Assembly (NCBI GenBank): GCA_001692895.1
Contig: KV748230.1
Coordinates: 930,001 to 994,000, forward strand
Source of the DNA: Cenococcum geophilum 1.58
Lineage: Eukaryota > Ascomycota > Dothideomycetes > Gloniales > Gloniaceae
DNA length: 64,000 nt
Reading direction: 5' to 3'
Shown here: piece after piece, positions 23,151-36,200 of the stretch
Layout: every line of letters begins with the position of its first letter
Position numbering within the stretch: the first letter of the stretch is position 1
Notes under the pieces: generated by a model
What the model was told of the DNA's origin: nothing
Seen by the model: only the letters and a program-made list of their open reading frames with translations
The model's database searches: none
Program-made: the position numbers and the translations under genes

Positions 23151-24604
23151 ATCCCTAACAAACTATAAGTATAGCCTAGCTAAGCAACTGTGCATAGCTA
23201 GGATCCTATAACCTTTAAATATATAAAAGTTAAATTAGCGCCAACTCCGGAGATAAACGAATTTAATAAGCATATATTTATTATTTATATGTAGGGAGGT
23301 AAGTACAAGGTAGCTACTAGGTTTCTATTACTAATAGTAAAACACTAGGTAAGAAGATTAGCAAGGCAATATATTATATTAACGTCAATTCTAAAGGCCT
23401 ATAGGATATACTTAGGTCCGTTCTTTAATATATAAAGGGAACTTCCCTTAAAAGAAGATAAGCCTACGGTATATCAACCTCTATAAGTAGGACTTTTAAT
23501 ACCTTAGATTAATTAATAGTTTAACTAGGTAGAGTAGAACCTATTATACCACTTTATCCCTATACTAGATGCTTTTAGCAACACTCTAAGAAGTAGAACC
23601 CTTTATAATCCTTTAGCCCTTTAATATCTTAATCTATTAGTAACCTATATTAAAACTATATACGCCTCTATAAAACAACGCTTTGGCTTATTAGAATATA
23701 GTAGAGAAATTACATATAATATACTCTAGGCTCTCTTTAAGCCAAATAATCTTATATATAGGGAATGCCTTAGCACTAGAAAGCCTAGATATATTAAATT
23801 TAATTTTAGTAAGGAGAGAACTAGTTATAAAGGGGAAGAGTTCTTCCGCATTAAAGGCCGGTATATAGATTATAATAGTAAAGGATTTAGTAAAGCTGTA
23901 ATAGTAGTTCCTATTTAGAAGTTCTAGGGGTTAAAGCTAATACGCAGCCTTAAATACTTTCCTTTTAAATACCACCCTAGTATAGAGAACGAGAAGCGTA
24001 AACTTACTAAGCGCAGTTAGAAGTTTGCTTCCTTAAAGGGGAAGCATTATTAGTAGTATAAAGGTAATGCGTTTTATATAGACAATAGACAGCTAGTTAA
24101 GATATTTATTAATAGCCATATTATAATTAATACGGCATTATTTTAAGAGTATAATCTAAACTATAGTAAACCCAGTATCGATAAGCTGCAAAGGCGCTAA
24201 TTTTTAAGCGGTATTTGGATACAATTTAATAATTCTTTAAAGAAGAAACTTAATAAAGTTAAGAGTAATAGCATAAAGGATTTACTAAACAAACACTTCC
24301 TTATATACAGCCCAACTATATAGGGGTTTAGTCTAGGCAAAAAATTCTAGTATAAGTCTTATATCTCCTAGATTTGTAGATTAAAAAAGAACGTAAAGCT
24401 AATTTAATACCCTATAGTGGAGTTTACTATTAATAATATTAGCGACATCTACTAGAACCCTTAATCTTTTAAACACCTTACAATTTTAAAGAGACGGAAA
24501 AAGCTTATAAAGGCTTTTATAGCTTCTTACTTAATAAGCGCGACTTATACTTAGTTTAATAATTTCGTAGCGGGTAAGGGACAAGGTCTAATAATGCTGC
24601 TATA

Positions 24605-24659
24605 GTATAATATTCTCCTTATTCCTTTATTTTTTTAAAAAACCTAACATATAAATTAG
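24605..24659 (+). other. Intron of the AAA ATPase pseudogene (55 bp)
   Basis: GTATAATATT...CCTAACAT...AATTAG splits the His/Tyr codon just before Walker A. Removing it joins LIMLL to YGPTSISKT in frame. Typical small fungal intron with a CTAAC branch site. Confidence 0.75.
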
Positions 24660-24732
24660 TGGCCCCACTAGTATTAGCAAAACTTTAACCGCTAAAGGAC
24701 TTTTAGAAACACTTTAAAAACCGCTATACATA

Positions 24733-24779
24733 GTACGCTCTCGCTTATTTACACCGCTGCTATTACCTAACTTTTTAAG
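24733..24779 (+). other. Intron of the AAA ATPase pseudogene (47 bp)
   Basis: GTACGCTCTC...CCTAACTTTTTAAG lies between KPLYI and the segment leading to ELGTN. It ends in AAG after a CTAAC branch site. Less certain than the other two because the exon junction residues are degraded. Confidence 0.6.
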
Positions 24780-24968
24780 TTATCTAGTAGGGAACTAGGT
24801 ACTAACCTAAAGGATATTAAAGATAAGCTTTCTTATATTTTCCAGCTGGCTGCCTACTAGAAAGCTATGCTTCTCTTAAATAAAGCCGACGTATTTATAT
24901 AGAAATAATTACTAGATTATACAAGTAATAGTCTTATTATAATTTTCTTACGTATGCTTAAATATTAT

Positions 24969-25186
24969 TGTTGGTCTTATAAGGTGATATTACGTAGCTA
25001 TGGTTTGTAGATAGTATGATAATTGTTATTCTGTTCTTATTTATAAGGGAGGGCGAGGAGCTTAAGGCTCCTCGCCACGCTAGTACCGCGGCGACACGTG
25101 ACGGCAACTTGCCGCACGTAACGGCAACTTGCCATATATAACGGCAATATGCCTTATATAGTAACCAGTTGCCTTTATTCCCAACA
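24969..25186 (-). repeat. Left (3') LTR of element D, 218 bp
   Basis: It contains a perfect 10-bp hairpin GGCGAGGAGC-ttaag-GCTCCTCGCC (25052-25076) followed by three 20-bp units of the form acggcaacttgcc. The target duplication ATTAT lies directly to the left. Confidence 0.93.
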
Positions 25187-28100
25187 CTAGCAACTCTTCT
25201 TTTGTGGTTGCTATATATATATATATACCGCTTAACTAGCGAAACAAATATTAATCCTTTTTACTTACTATTGCTATTATAATATAAGTCTCGCTGTCCT
25301 AAAATTTGCCTTTTAGCTTATAGTGCTTTCTTACTTATAAGTTATGGGTAGGTATCTTATTAGTAGGGCCGCTAAGGCACTAGCGGTAAGCGAGCTAATA
25401 GCGATTTTCTATCCCGGGGATGGAAAATCCTAATTGGCTGAGTTAAGTTAGGGTCTGCCCCTTTAAAAAGTCTTGGTAAGAGAATCTAACTAATTAGATA
25501 ACTTTAACCGCCGGTTAAAGTTCCTAGATATCTTAACACCTTACGTAACTAAGAAATTTTTAGGGACTCCCTTTTAACCCAACCTTTAACTTATATACGT
25601 AGAGTATTTATGTTAATAAATATCTCTAGTGCCTTATTTAGGTTCGCCTTTATTATTATATCTACTGGGTTATCTTAGCCATTAATCTATTAAATCTTAA
25701 AGAGTTCTTAACGCTTATAGGATTACTAAAGTGCTATAATATTAATTCTAAGGTGCTTTTCCTTTATAGTACCAAGCTTAACTAAATACTTATAGAGGGA
25801 ATATAAGTCGGTATATACGATTATAGGAATAATAGGAAGTTCAAGTCGATCTATAATTATTTTTAGGGTAGTTCTAATTGTAATTGCTATATTAACTCCG
25901 CTAACTATTCTATATATCTCTAACGCTAGAGCGCTTTAAGTAATATACTTACTCTTAGTTAAGCTCTAATAGATAAGATTACCGTAGATTATAAAGTCAT
26001 TCTCTCTAGTAGATTTATTCGTAATAATAATTTTATATCCTAGCTAGGAGCTAAAATCTTTATTATTTATAAACAATTTATTAATAAATATAAAGAGCTT
26101 AGCGGTAGGAAGATTAATAGGCACGTAGAGTAGTCCCCAATCGAGATAGTTTATTTGCTAGGAAAGACGCTTATTTAGGGTAAGGACATTATCCTTAGTT
26201 AGTTTCTAGCATTAAGCCGTAATAAAGAAATTAAATAAAGCCTTAGGTTAATAGATAGAAGTAATATAAGCTTTGCAAGCATATTACTCTATATATTCTT
26301 ACTTTAGAGAATTAACGTTAATAACGTTAATTTTCTTACCTTAACCCTTCTGGCGCAAGGCAATGGAATCCTCGTTTAGGGAGAGGATATATCTATTAAA
26401 GAGTAATAGTATTATTAAATTAAGCTTTTCTTTTAGCTTTACTATAAGATTTACCTTTACTAGCTTATCTTCTTTAAGAGCTAAGAATTGGTTATCTCCT
26501 AAAATAATTATATTATTAGTCTATATGCTAAGGATTTTAAATAGAGTTCTTATAGTTATAATAAGGAAGCAGGGATTAAATATAGATATAGTCGTTAAAA
26601 GCTTCTCTTTATAGTGCTTACTATAGGTAGCCTACTAATAAGTTTCTACCTCTACGATTCTGTATAATAGCTTAAGCATAACTATAATCATATCTTTGAG
26701 ATATTAGTGGCGAATTTACTCTAAAAGGTATACTAATATTAAGCGCTAAAGGTGCGTCTCTAATTGGGTATAGGCCTAGGTAATATCTTATAAATAAACC
26801 GCCATTCTATTCTTTATTAAGGAGGGAGCTAATATAATAATAACTTGTTAACTAGCTCGTTAAATTATGGGAGCTTATATAAGGATTATCTCCTTACTAT
26901 TATTATTATAACCTTAAATAATAAGCCTTGATTTCTTAAATAGGGCGTTAATAGCCTTACCTTTAATCTTATTAACTATCCTTAACTTAAAGATGCGAAC
27001 TTTATTAAACTTAGTAGGGTTATACTTTTTAAATTTAAAGACTTTTCTTATGATAAGACCGTCAATCTTCTGCTTATTAGATACTTAGAAAGGAGCTCCT
27101 AAGGTTATAATATAACCTTCCTTTTAGAGCTATTTTGCGAGCTTAAAGTCAGCCTTCTCTTTAGCTGTTATAAAGGCCATTAATAACTTAACTCTATTCT
27201 TAATAGCGGTAATAAATTATTCTTTAAAATTAATAAGATATTAGCAATTTTGTAATCCCTTTGGGCAACCTCTACCGCGTCATAGTTATGGCGCATCTAC
27301 TATAATTATATTAGGATTATAGTCGCCTTCTAGCGTATATTAATTATAGTTCTTTTTTAGGGCATCTTTTAGGGCATCCTATAAAGGCTNANAANTATTA
27401 TNTTTATANTAAGGCTTAATAANNGTTAAANNGAATTAANTAGGTNNNTAANGTATNTAAATAGTATAAGTTTAACTATTAATTATAATAAGTTAATATA
27501 GGCCTAACTATCCTCCCTTTTTATGCTATACGCGTACCTTAAACTAGAGTGGCAGATTAAGCGTAGTTAAGGTATTTAGGCCATTTCTTATTTTTAGTGC
27601 GTTGTTGACCTAGCGTATAGCGTAGAGACGTTGCACCTCCTTTATTACCTTATAAATAGCCTTAGCTTATTATATAACGGAGAGAGATAGTAAAGAATTA
27701 TTAGTTATTTATAGGTAGGCGCTAAAGACTAGTAATATAGGTATAAGTTTATTCGGGCTAGCGGAATTATTAATAGCTTTAATAGCTATTTATAAGGTAA
27801 GTTCTTTACTAGTATCCTTTAATTTTAAAGAGATAATCTTATATACGCGGCGTAATAGCGCGTAATATTACTCCACTTTTCTAATATTATTATATGCCTT
27901 AATAGGGACTTCCTTAACCTTAATTACTATTGCCTTTATTTATTATCGGAACTCTATAGATAAGAAGTTTTTTCCTATATTATAGACAATTTAATTAAGG
28001 GGTCCTAGGTAGATATTAATCTAATATAACTAAAGGGTATTCTATACATTCCTAGCTAATATATCCTTTAAGAATTATACGGCTTAGAAGGAGGTTAAGA

Positions 28101-28433
28101 AGTTAATAATTTAGAGTACTAGCTTACCGCTAAGATATATAACATTAACAATAATATAGAAGTTAAAGTTATAGTTATCTTTAAGGGTAAACTTAAATCG
28201 GCTAGGAGACCTCTAGTTTATTTAGTAGTAGTAGTAGTATTTTATAAGATACTTAATTACCTTAACCTTAACTTTATAGCCTACTTACTAAAGAACCCTA
28301 AGTAATTAGTAAACTAATAGGTAACTAAAACGACGGTATAGTTGGCGTAACTCTAACTTAGTTAAATAGCTTTAAGTAACACTCTTTTCTAGTTATTAAA
28401 GGAGCAGCTAAGGGTAACCCTACTTATATATAA
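25187..28433 (-). pseudogene. Copia pol of element D: RT, RNase H and part upstream
   Basis: Read on the minus strand, the fungal Copia RT is clear at about 27000-26350: INALFKKSRLII-GYN, LAPSLIKNRMA, the Gly/Trp-type block ATYSKHYKEKL, then the catalytic box at 26512-26520 read as TNN where TDD is expected, followed by ILGDNQFLALKED. RNase H lies at about 26080-25850, with NNKDFSS, KSTRENDF and the ALEIY block expected as ASEIY. Stops are TAA/TAG. Undetermined bases (n) occur at about 27389-27458. The integrase should lie from about 28433 towards 27300 but was not read residue by residue. The 83-codon + frame at 26363-26614 is an antisense shadow. Confidence 0.88.
25483..25540. other. Hairpin block shared with element C
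   Basis: The perfect inverted repeat AACTTTAACC-gcc-GGTTAAAGTT (25500-25522) lies within about 57 bp that match 33020-33076 in element C apart from transitions. It is in the 3' untranslated region of D on the minus strand. Function unknown; it could be an RNA structure or a small shared insertion. Confidence 0.7.
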
Positions 28434-28859
28434 TGTTACGGACGCTTTAAGTACGATGTTACGACTACTAGGAGAGGAGTCGGAAGAAGCTAGTTGGTTA
28501 ATTTAGGCACGGTTTAGGATGGAACCGGTAGAACCATATGACGAGGAATGGTAACCGAGGTTATATAACATGCTACGTATTAAATAAGAGGAATGAGAGG
28601 AACTTACGTACCTTGCGTATAAGACGTATATTACGTATAAGAAGGATTTTATAGGAGTACGGTTATGTATTTAAGGACCCTTGGTCCCTACCTAGATAGT
28701 TCCTTCCTTATAGTAATTCTTAGAATATAATTAGAGTTAATCTGTTAGGCAACCACTCCACCAGTTATTATTACGTTGTTAACTACTGTTTTTACATTTC
28801 CTATACACCTAGCCTATTAACAGAACCCATTATAGTTCCTGCTATAAGGTTCCGTTATA
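28434..28859 (+). repeat. 5' LTR of element B (426 bp)
   Basis: Matches 42236-42661 and 4128-4548. The last dinucleotide is TA (from CA by transition). Confidence 0.95.
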
Positions 28860-28976
28860 TAATTACTCCCTAGTTACGGTATTAAACACAGAAAGTTAAA
28901 TAATATGCCACTAAAAGCAGCTACTATAACGCCATTAACGGCGGCAACTACTTTAAGGTTAGGGGGTGACACTAGT

Positions 28977-31900
28977 ATGGCGGACACTAACTCGCAATAA
29001 CCTATAACGGTAGGATAATTATAAGAAATAGTAGATTAATTAACGGAAAATAATATAGTACTTAAGAATAGACTTAATGGAATTAGAGTAGTAAAGGTTA
29101 AGTTACTATTAATTAAACAATTTTTAGGAAAAAGATTAAAGCTTAAAGGATTTCTAACATAAATGTATTTTAAAGTTATGCAAGAAGGGGCTAAGTTAGC
29201 CACAACAATAGACTAGATAGCCTACGCAGGACTATTCCTAATAGGTCGGGCACTTAAATGGTTTAAACCCTACTTAATAGAAATACAGATTAATGGAATA
29301 ACTACTATAAATTAAGAAGTATGATTTGTGTTTTCTAGCTAGGTAGGATTCGCGGAATAATTAATATAGATATTTGGAGACCTAGAAGCAATAACTATAG
29401 TAGAGAAAAAGCTTTAGGACCTAATATAGCGAACTTTAGTAATTAAGTACATAATATAGTTTTAAACACTTATAATATAAGTTAAATAGAATAATAAGGC
29501 GCTTATAGTACAGTATAAATAAGGACTTAAGGCTAAAGTCTAGGACGTAATTATTCTAATAGAAGATGCGGATACCCTAAGGGAATTAATAGATTAAGCG
29601 ATTAAGATTAATAGTAGGATCTTCTAAAGGGAATAGGCTAAGAGAGGCTAGGATAGAGTTCTATAGTTATATAAGACGCAAAGTACGTAATAACTAAAGC
29701 TAAGTTAGAAATTATAGTATAGCGCAGAGCTAATGGACCTAAGTGGTACTAAAGAAGCCTATAAGAGATAGAGTAAGAAACTATGGAAACCTAGAAGTTA
29801 AGGATCTAGTGATTATAGGACTAAGGAGTAGAGGCTAAACTAGGGATCTTAATAGTAGAAGACGTTTAGGCGGACTCTATAATAAAGTTAGTAGTTTAGA
29901 GATAGAGCTTATATAAATTACGGAAAATAGGGTTACTTTACAAGGGATTGCAAAGATGGTTAGAGTTACTATATAATAAAGGGAACTAGACTAATAGTAT
30001 ATAATATACACATATAGAGGAATAATAGTATACTATAAGAAATAAAAGAGTGTTTAATTAAAAGTTTTACGTTCTATTATAATAACGTATGCCGAATTTA
30101 TAAAGACGCTAAGTACGGTGTAAGCTATTGGCTATAAGAGCTAGAGTTAAAAGGACTTAGAGGAACTAAAGAGTTAGACAAAAACTAAGATTAACTCTAC
30201 GAGCTAGATTAAGATATTATAGTAATATACGGACAATAATTAGCAACAATAATAATGGAGTTAGAGTACTTATTAATTAATAGTGACGAGGATAGTAAAG
30301 GAACCAACTAGGGGTATTTAAACCTTAATAACGCAATAGAAGTAGAGACTGAGACCGCTATAGAGTAAGGTTTAGTAACGGGTATTATAATACCGTTAGA
30401 CACGGCGTCTATTGCTTTATAAGATGGAAGGAGTAATATCTAAGGACGATTAAGTAAGTAGATAACTGCTAGTGCTAGCTTACCACTTAATAAAGGCAAA
30501 AGGCTAAAGGCTTAAGATTCTTATAATAAGATAAGAGACGACTAAGATTCTTAAGATAAGACGAGGACACTAGTAAAGCCTAGTTAGACTAAGGCTGAAG
30601 CTAAGCTTAAGTTAGAAGCAAGCTTAGGATTAAAGAATTTAAGGGGTTAAGAATTTGGAGTATAAATTAAAACACCTACAAGCAAGAGATAAGAAGCTTC
30701 CTTATAGATTAGAGAATCTATAGCGTAAACAGTAATTAGACTAGGAGACAGACACATAGACCTAGAAGACTTACTAGGGGAATATAGTGTTCGGCCTAAA
30801 GATCGAAAAGTTAATACTAAGATTAAGAAGTACGAAGACTTTAAGGATCCACTTATAAAACGCGACGTAAAAGAAACCATAGAGGAATTTAGGGCAAGAA
30901 TTACCTTATAGTAAGAATAGAAACTAGATAAGAGATCTAGTATATTAAAACATATAAGGGACAGAGCGCTAGTACAAAGGATCACTAATAGACCTAGAAC
31001 AGGCATACTAAGAGCTAAGTGGCTTACTAAACTAGAACAAGAAGAGGATTTAGGGATTCCTACTAGGTTCGAGGAACAATATACTAAAGGCTGTTATAAC
31101 GTAGTAATAAAGAGATATTTTCTTATAGACGAGCTATATATACTTAAGTAGCTGTACTAAAAGTGGTATAAGCAACGACATAATAATAAGTAGGAGGATT
31201 TCTATATATAGTTGGACGAAAAAGTTGTCCAAGACTACCCGATTATAGAGAAGGCTATAACTTATATTAAAGGGGCCTTAATTATAATATTAAAGGATTT
31301 AAAGGAGTAATTAGAGGACTAGAGAAGCAAAAGGCGAATCTTAGTACCCGCGAACGAAGTTGCAACGCTTAGATTAATATAAGAAAGGTTTAAACTCTAA
31401 AATAAAGACGAACCGAGAGTTAACCTAAGATATTAAGTATATTACACACTATTATAAATAGTATGCGTAGATAATGCGTGGAATATATATAGAACACCAA
31501 AGGACAAAAATTAAAAGTATCTAATAAGGATATATTGGATAACGGACGAGGCGAAGTATTAAAACGCTAAGTATATACATAGTTGGCATCTAGTAGAAGT
31601 TTAAGAATAAGGGGACTTAATACTTTAACTAGGAAAATTCCTTACGGAAGAATGCCTAGATGGACAATAATAGTGGGAATGTTTAGAGAATACCTATCCT
31701 TAGTATATTAAAGATAAAAAACGAACTAAGTATTAGCCTAAGTTAGACTAAGTATAAACAGGATCTAGTAGCTAGTAGTTAGGAAAAGTAGAGGCCTACA
31801 GGACCAGAGGGAGCTAGTAGTAGAGCCTTAGACCCTTAAAGGAATTTAAGGACGACACCTAAATTTACAAGTTAAATGGTAAGATTAACAGTTTAAGGCA

Positions 31901-32679
31901 TTAGTAGATAGTGGAGCAATAAGAAACTATATCTCGCTAGCAGTAGTTAAAAGAATAGGGTTACCATATAGATAGAAGGAATGTCCTTACCTATTAGTAA
32001 CAATTTTAGGAGATCCAATAGCCTATAGAGGAGGTATTATTAATCTTAAAACAGGACCTATTTAGCTAACTATTAAAGGAAGATAAGTTAAAATGTCTTT
32101 TAATATATTACCATTAGGGAATAATAAGGCAGTATTAGGAATGCCTTAGTTATAGGAATATAATCTAAAGATCGATTAGGTTATAGGTTAGGTTAATATT
32201 AGAGATATATAATAACATAAGATATAATAATAAACTAAGTTAGTATAGTACTAAGTAGGAGTAACCTACGAAGAAACGGAAAAAGGGCTAAGCTATATAC
32301 CAAAAAGATACTATAAATATAGTAAGAAACTATAGTTACCTAAGAGCAAAAAGCTGTTAGAGTATATAGTATAGGACTATAAAATAGAATTAGAACTAGA
32401 AATAAGTCTAAGGTTCTTTCTAATCTATAAACTTACCAAAGAAGAAGGTAGAGTATTAAAAGAGTTTATCTAAGAAAACTTACGAAAGGGATACATTAGA
32501 CTATTACAGTTATTAGCGGGTTATTTAGTACTATTTATACCAAAAAAGAATTATAAACTAAGGCTATGTATTAACTATAAATAGTTAAACAGCATTACTA
32601 GAAAGAATAGGTATCCTTTACCTTTAATTAGCGAGATCTAAAATAGAATAGGTAATGCGTGAATCTTTATAAAGATAAA
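28977..32679 (+). pseudogene. gag, protease and N-terminal RT of element B
   Basis: ATG 28977 starts MADTNSQ. A gag-like segment follows, with GRALKWFKPYL-EIQINGIT near 29250-29310. A zinc knuckle at about 29908-29960 has lost Cys and His (INYGK-GYFTRDCKDG). The aspartic protease site DSGA is at 31907-31918, followed by ISLAVVKRIGLP and LGDPIAYRGG. The N-terminal RT reads KKNYKLRLCINY near 32549 and NRYPLPLI near 32610. The frame is broken at 32679/39024 by element C, which inserted in the codons of the IKID-type motif. Stops are TAA/TAG of RIP type. The 119-codon minus frame at 30647-31006 is a shadow. Confidence 0.9.
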
Positions 32680-32871
32680 TGTCATAGGACGGGGCAGTGG
32701 CTACAAGACGTATGTATTCAAGGAGTCTATAAAACGTTGCGCAATCGATCATAAGGGTCGAGGGCGTAAGGAGGTGATATACCTACGCGTAGCTGACATA
32801 AGCTGTACACAAGGTGTACGCGAGAGCATGGGGCTCTCCTATGGAGGCCCCTACGGTGGGGTTCCGTAACA
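32680..32871 (-). repeat. 3' LTR of element C (left copy, 192 bp)
   Basis: It pairs with 38832-39023. The adjacent 32872-32883 reads as a purine tract on the minus strand. Confidence 0.95.
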
Positions 32872-33200
32872 CTACCCCCCCTTCTATAGAGGCGGAGCTC
32901 CGGTAACGCTGTGGTTACTATATATATATAAAAGGGACACTTAGGGTATAGAAAAGAAGAAAGGGGGGTATTACTAAAGGCTTAAAACAACGTTATATAA
33001 TAAGGCTTAGCATCTAAAAATCCGACCAATTAGACAACTTTAACCGCTAGTTAAAGTTCCTAGACATCTTAACAATATTCCGGTCACGTAATCGCACTTT
33101 ATCGCAATCTAACGGCAATCTAACGGTAATTTGCCCCTATGTGGTAATATATAACGGTTTAACTCTATAAGGGCTCCTATAGAGGATTAGGTATAAAATC
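32872..33200 (-). other. 3' untranslated region of element C
   Basis: It holds the polypurine tract, a tgtggttactatatatatata phrase also found beside the left LTR of D, and the hairpin block shared with D at 33020-33076 (AACTTTAACC-gct-AGTTAAAGTT at 33036-33058). No coding frame. Confidence 0.7.
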
Positions 33201-36200
33201 TCTACTTAGGCCTAGTTTCTGTGGGTTTATATAGTAAAAGTCGCTAATTAAATCCTTTACATTTTCAAAGTCTTCCTATAGTTGCCATTCTGGCTAATCT
33301 ATATTAAATCCTATATATATAGCTCTATAGTAAAGCCATCATCCTCTACCTTTGCCAAAGTATTTAGAGTTAATAATTCGTTTAACGGTCCACTCCTTAT
33401 AGTTCTCATCTTCGTTCTTATCTTAGATTAGTACTAATAGGGGTTTAGGCTATATCTGCCCCAGTAAGGGGTTAGGCTAGTAAAGGTATAGTAGCTATAG
33501 GTAAAATATAGGCCATATCCCACGGGTAGCTAGGGTAGGCGGGAGCTCTAGCTTATATACGGCTCCCCTATTAATAACTTATTTAATTAGGTAAGGGCCG
33601 AGGTTCTTATAATTAAATAACTTTATAGGCCTCTATATAGAGATATTGCGTACATTTAGCTATACCTAGTCGCCAACACACATCTCCGGTAGTGGTGTTC
33701 TATAACGGTTAGCAAAGTAGGCCTACTTTGCTTAAGCCTAGGCCATTTCTCCCTTGCAGTAGTTAAGTAGATTTTTTATACGGTCTGCATACTAGTCGGC
33801 AAGTAGCATCTTAAGGCGTTTTCTATATGGCAGTTTCTTATTAATAGGTTCTAGTAGTTCTATGCCGGATTAGGGGTAATATCCCTTATTCACAAAGAAC
33901 GGGGTAAGTCCTATAGTAGTTAAGACGTAATTATTCGCTGCAAATTTACCTAGTAGGAGGTAATCTACCTAGTTATCTTAACTATAGGCGACTATCTATT
34001 ATAGGTACGCTTTTATGCTAGCATTAGTGTTTTCTAGTTGCTTAGTAGTTTTGTAGTAGAAGGATATAGATATCTTGATAGAGATGCTAAGGCGTTAGCA
34101 GATTCGTCTCTATATATTAGAGCTAAACTATATACCTTAGTCGGACGTAATTAAGTTAAGTAACCTATGTAATCGGTAGATTTTGTAAAAGAAGGCGTTA
34201 GTAACATCGCTAACGGCTACGCCTTTAGTTGGGACGTAGTGGCGCTCTTTTATAAGTTAGTATATTATTATAAGGATATTCTTATAGGTACAGCCATATC
34301 GCTTATAGGGTAGTAGGTCAACAATAAAATCTATAGCGATATCTGCCTATCGTTATATGGGTACTAGTAAAGGGTGCAGTAGTCCTTAGTACTTTATATT
34401 AAAGGCCTTAGCGCGCTTATAACCGTAGTAGGCGCCTATAAAGCATTTAACTAAGTCTATTATTTTAGGCTAGAAGTAGTATTAGCTAAGAAGCTTATAG
34501 GTTCCTCCTTTACCTAGGTGGCCGCTTAATCAGAGGTTATAGGCCATTTAGATTAGTTACCGTTATAAATTTTCTAAGTTAGGGATAAATAGACGGCCTC
34601 TATAATAGAGCCTATTCTCTTTTACTTTTAAGGCTACTATATTAATCTAGCCTAAGCTTTAGAGTTTAGTCGGTAGCGTATAGGCGCCGGCGGTCTTTAC
34701 GGCAATAAGTTAATGCAGTAATAGGTTAACAGAGGTGTTATATGCCGTAGTAATAAGCTTATTAATTTCGGGAGGTAATTCTAGTTCTATAGTGTGGAGC
34801 TAAGGTATAGTTAGCTCTATTATAGGTAGTATACCTAGGGCCAAATTCTATGCTTTTAGGATCGTTTGTTATTAGAACTGGTTATAGGGGTTATCTTTAA
34901 ACTAAGGAAGGTCTTATAAGTGGCGTGTTAGGCTATTAGGCTTAGTACCTTATATTCCTAACCTATATATAATTTTAAAGTTAAAACTAGAGAGGAACTT
35001 ATTCCAGCGTACTTAGCGTTAGTTTAGCTATTTTATAGTTATAAAGTACTTAAGGTTATAATAATCCGTAAGGACTTTAGTTGGCTAGTTAAGTTCTGCT
35101 AAGGAGAGTTCTAGTTAGAATTCCTTAAACGCTTATATAATTGTAAGAAGTTCCTTATTATAGATCTTATAGTTATATTCTTATAGTATAAGCTTAAACA
35201 AATAGAATATAACTAGGTAGAGGAAACCGTCGTTACCTATTTAGGAGAGGACGCCTATATTAACGTGGTCTAAGGAGTTAGTCTTAAGATAGAGTTATTA
35301 TCCTAGTATAAAGTGAGCTAGGATAGGTGCTTTGGTAAAAGCATCTTTAAGGTCTTAGAACGCCTTCTTATATTTAGGCGTCTAGATAAAACGTAGATAT
35401 ATTTTTCTTCCTTTTACAGAAAGGCCCTTCGTTTGCATTATTACTATAAATAGTGCTATAACACCCGAAAAGTTATATATAAATTTTTGATAGAAGTTAG
35501 CAAAACTAAGGAAAGCTTATACGTCTTTAATGTAGTTAGGGGTTTACTATTTAGTAATTATATATACCTTCTTAGGGTCCATACGGACACCCTTAGTAGT
35601 AATAATTAGTTTAAGGTATTTTACTTCTATAACTAAGAATTCGCACTTCTTTAAATTAATATAAAGTCTTACGTCCCTAAGGCGCTATAGGACCTTTTAA
35701 ACGTGCTCAGTATGCTTAAAAGGGTTATTGCTATAAATAAGTATATTATCCAGGTACGCAGAGTAGAAGTTGTTAAGGTAGTCCTATAAGGCGTTATTAA
35801 TATAGCTTTAAAAGCTGCTTAGGCCATTATATACGCTAAAGGGCATAACAGTATATTTAAATTGGCTAAAGCGTAATGCGAATGCGGTTTTCTATTTATC
35901 ACCTTCTCGTATTCGGAGGCGGTTAAAGGCGGCGATAATATTAAGCTTAGTATAGATTTTGGCTTAGCTAAGCCGCTTAAGAGTCTTATATATAAGTAGT
36001 ATGGGGTATTAGTTCTTAATTGTAATAGTGTTAAGTCCTCTATAGTTAACGTAGAATTAAATACCTCCTCCTAGCTTCTTAGTAAGGAGGATAAAAGCGG
36101 CTGCTAGGGATATACTGGGGCGAATAAACCCTTTATTAAGGTGTTTGTCGATATACTTTTTAACAACTAAAAGTTTGTCTTTTAATATTAGGTAGGGTCT

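Noticed and set aside
24969-25186. Isolated solo LTR interrupting the ATPase
   Set aside because: Its right flank does not duplicate its left flank; the matching ATTAT is at 45313, so it is one end of the full-length element D.
26363-26614. 83-codon plus frame
   Set aside because: Antisense shadow of the Copia RT of element D, whose conserved blocks are on the minus strand.
30647-31006. 119-codon minus frame
   Set aside because: Antisense shadow of the gag/pol relic of element B.
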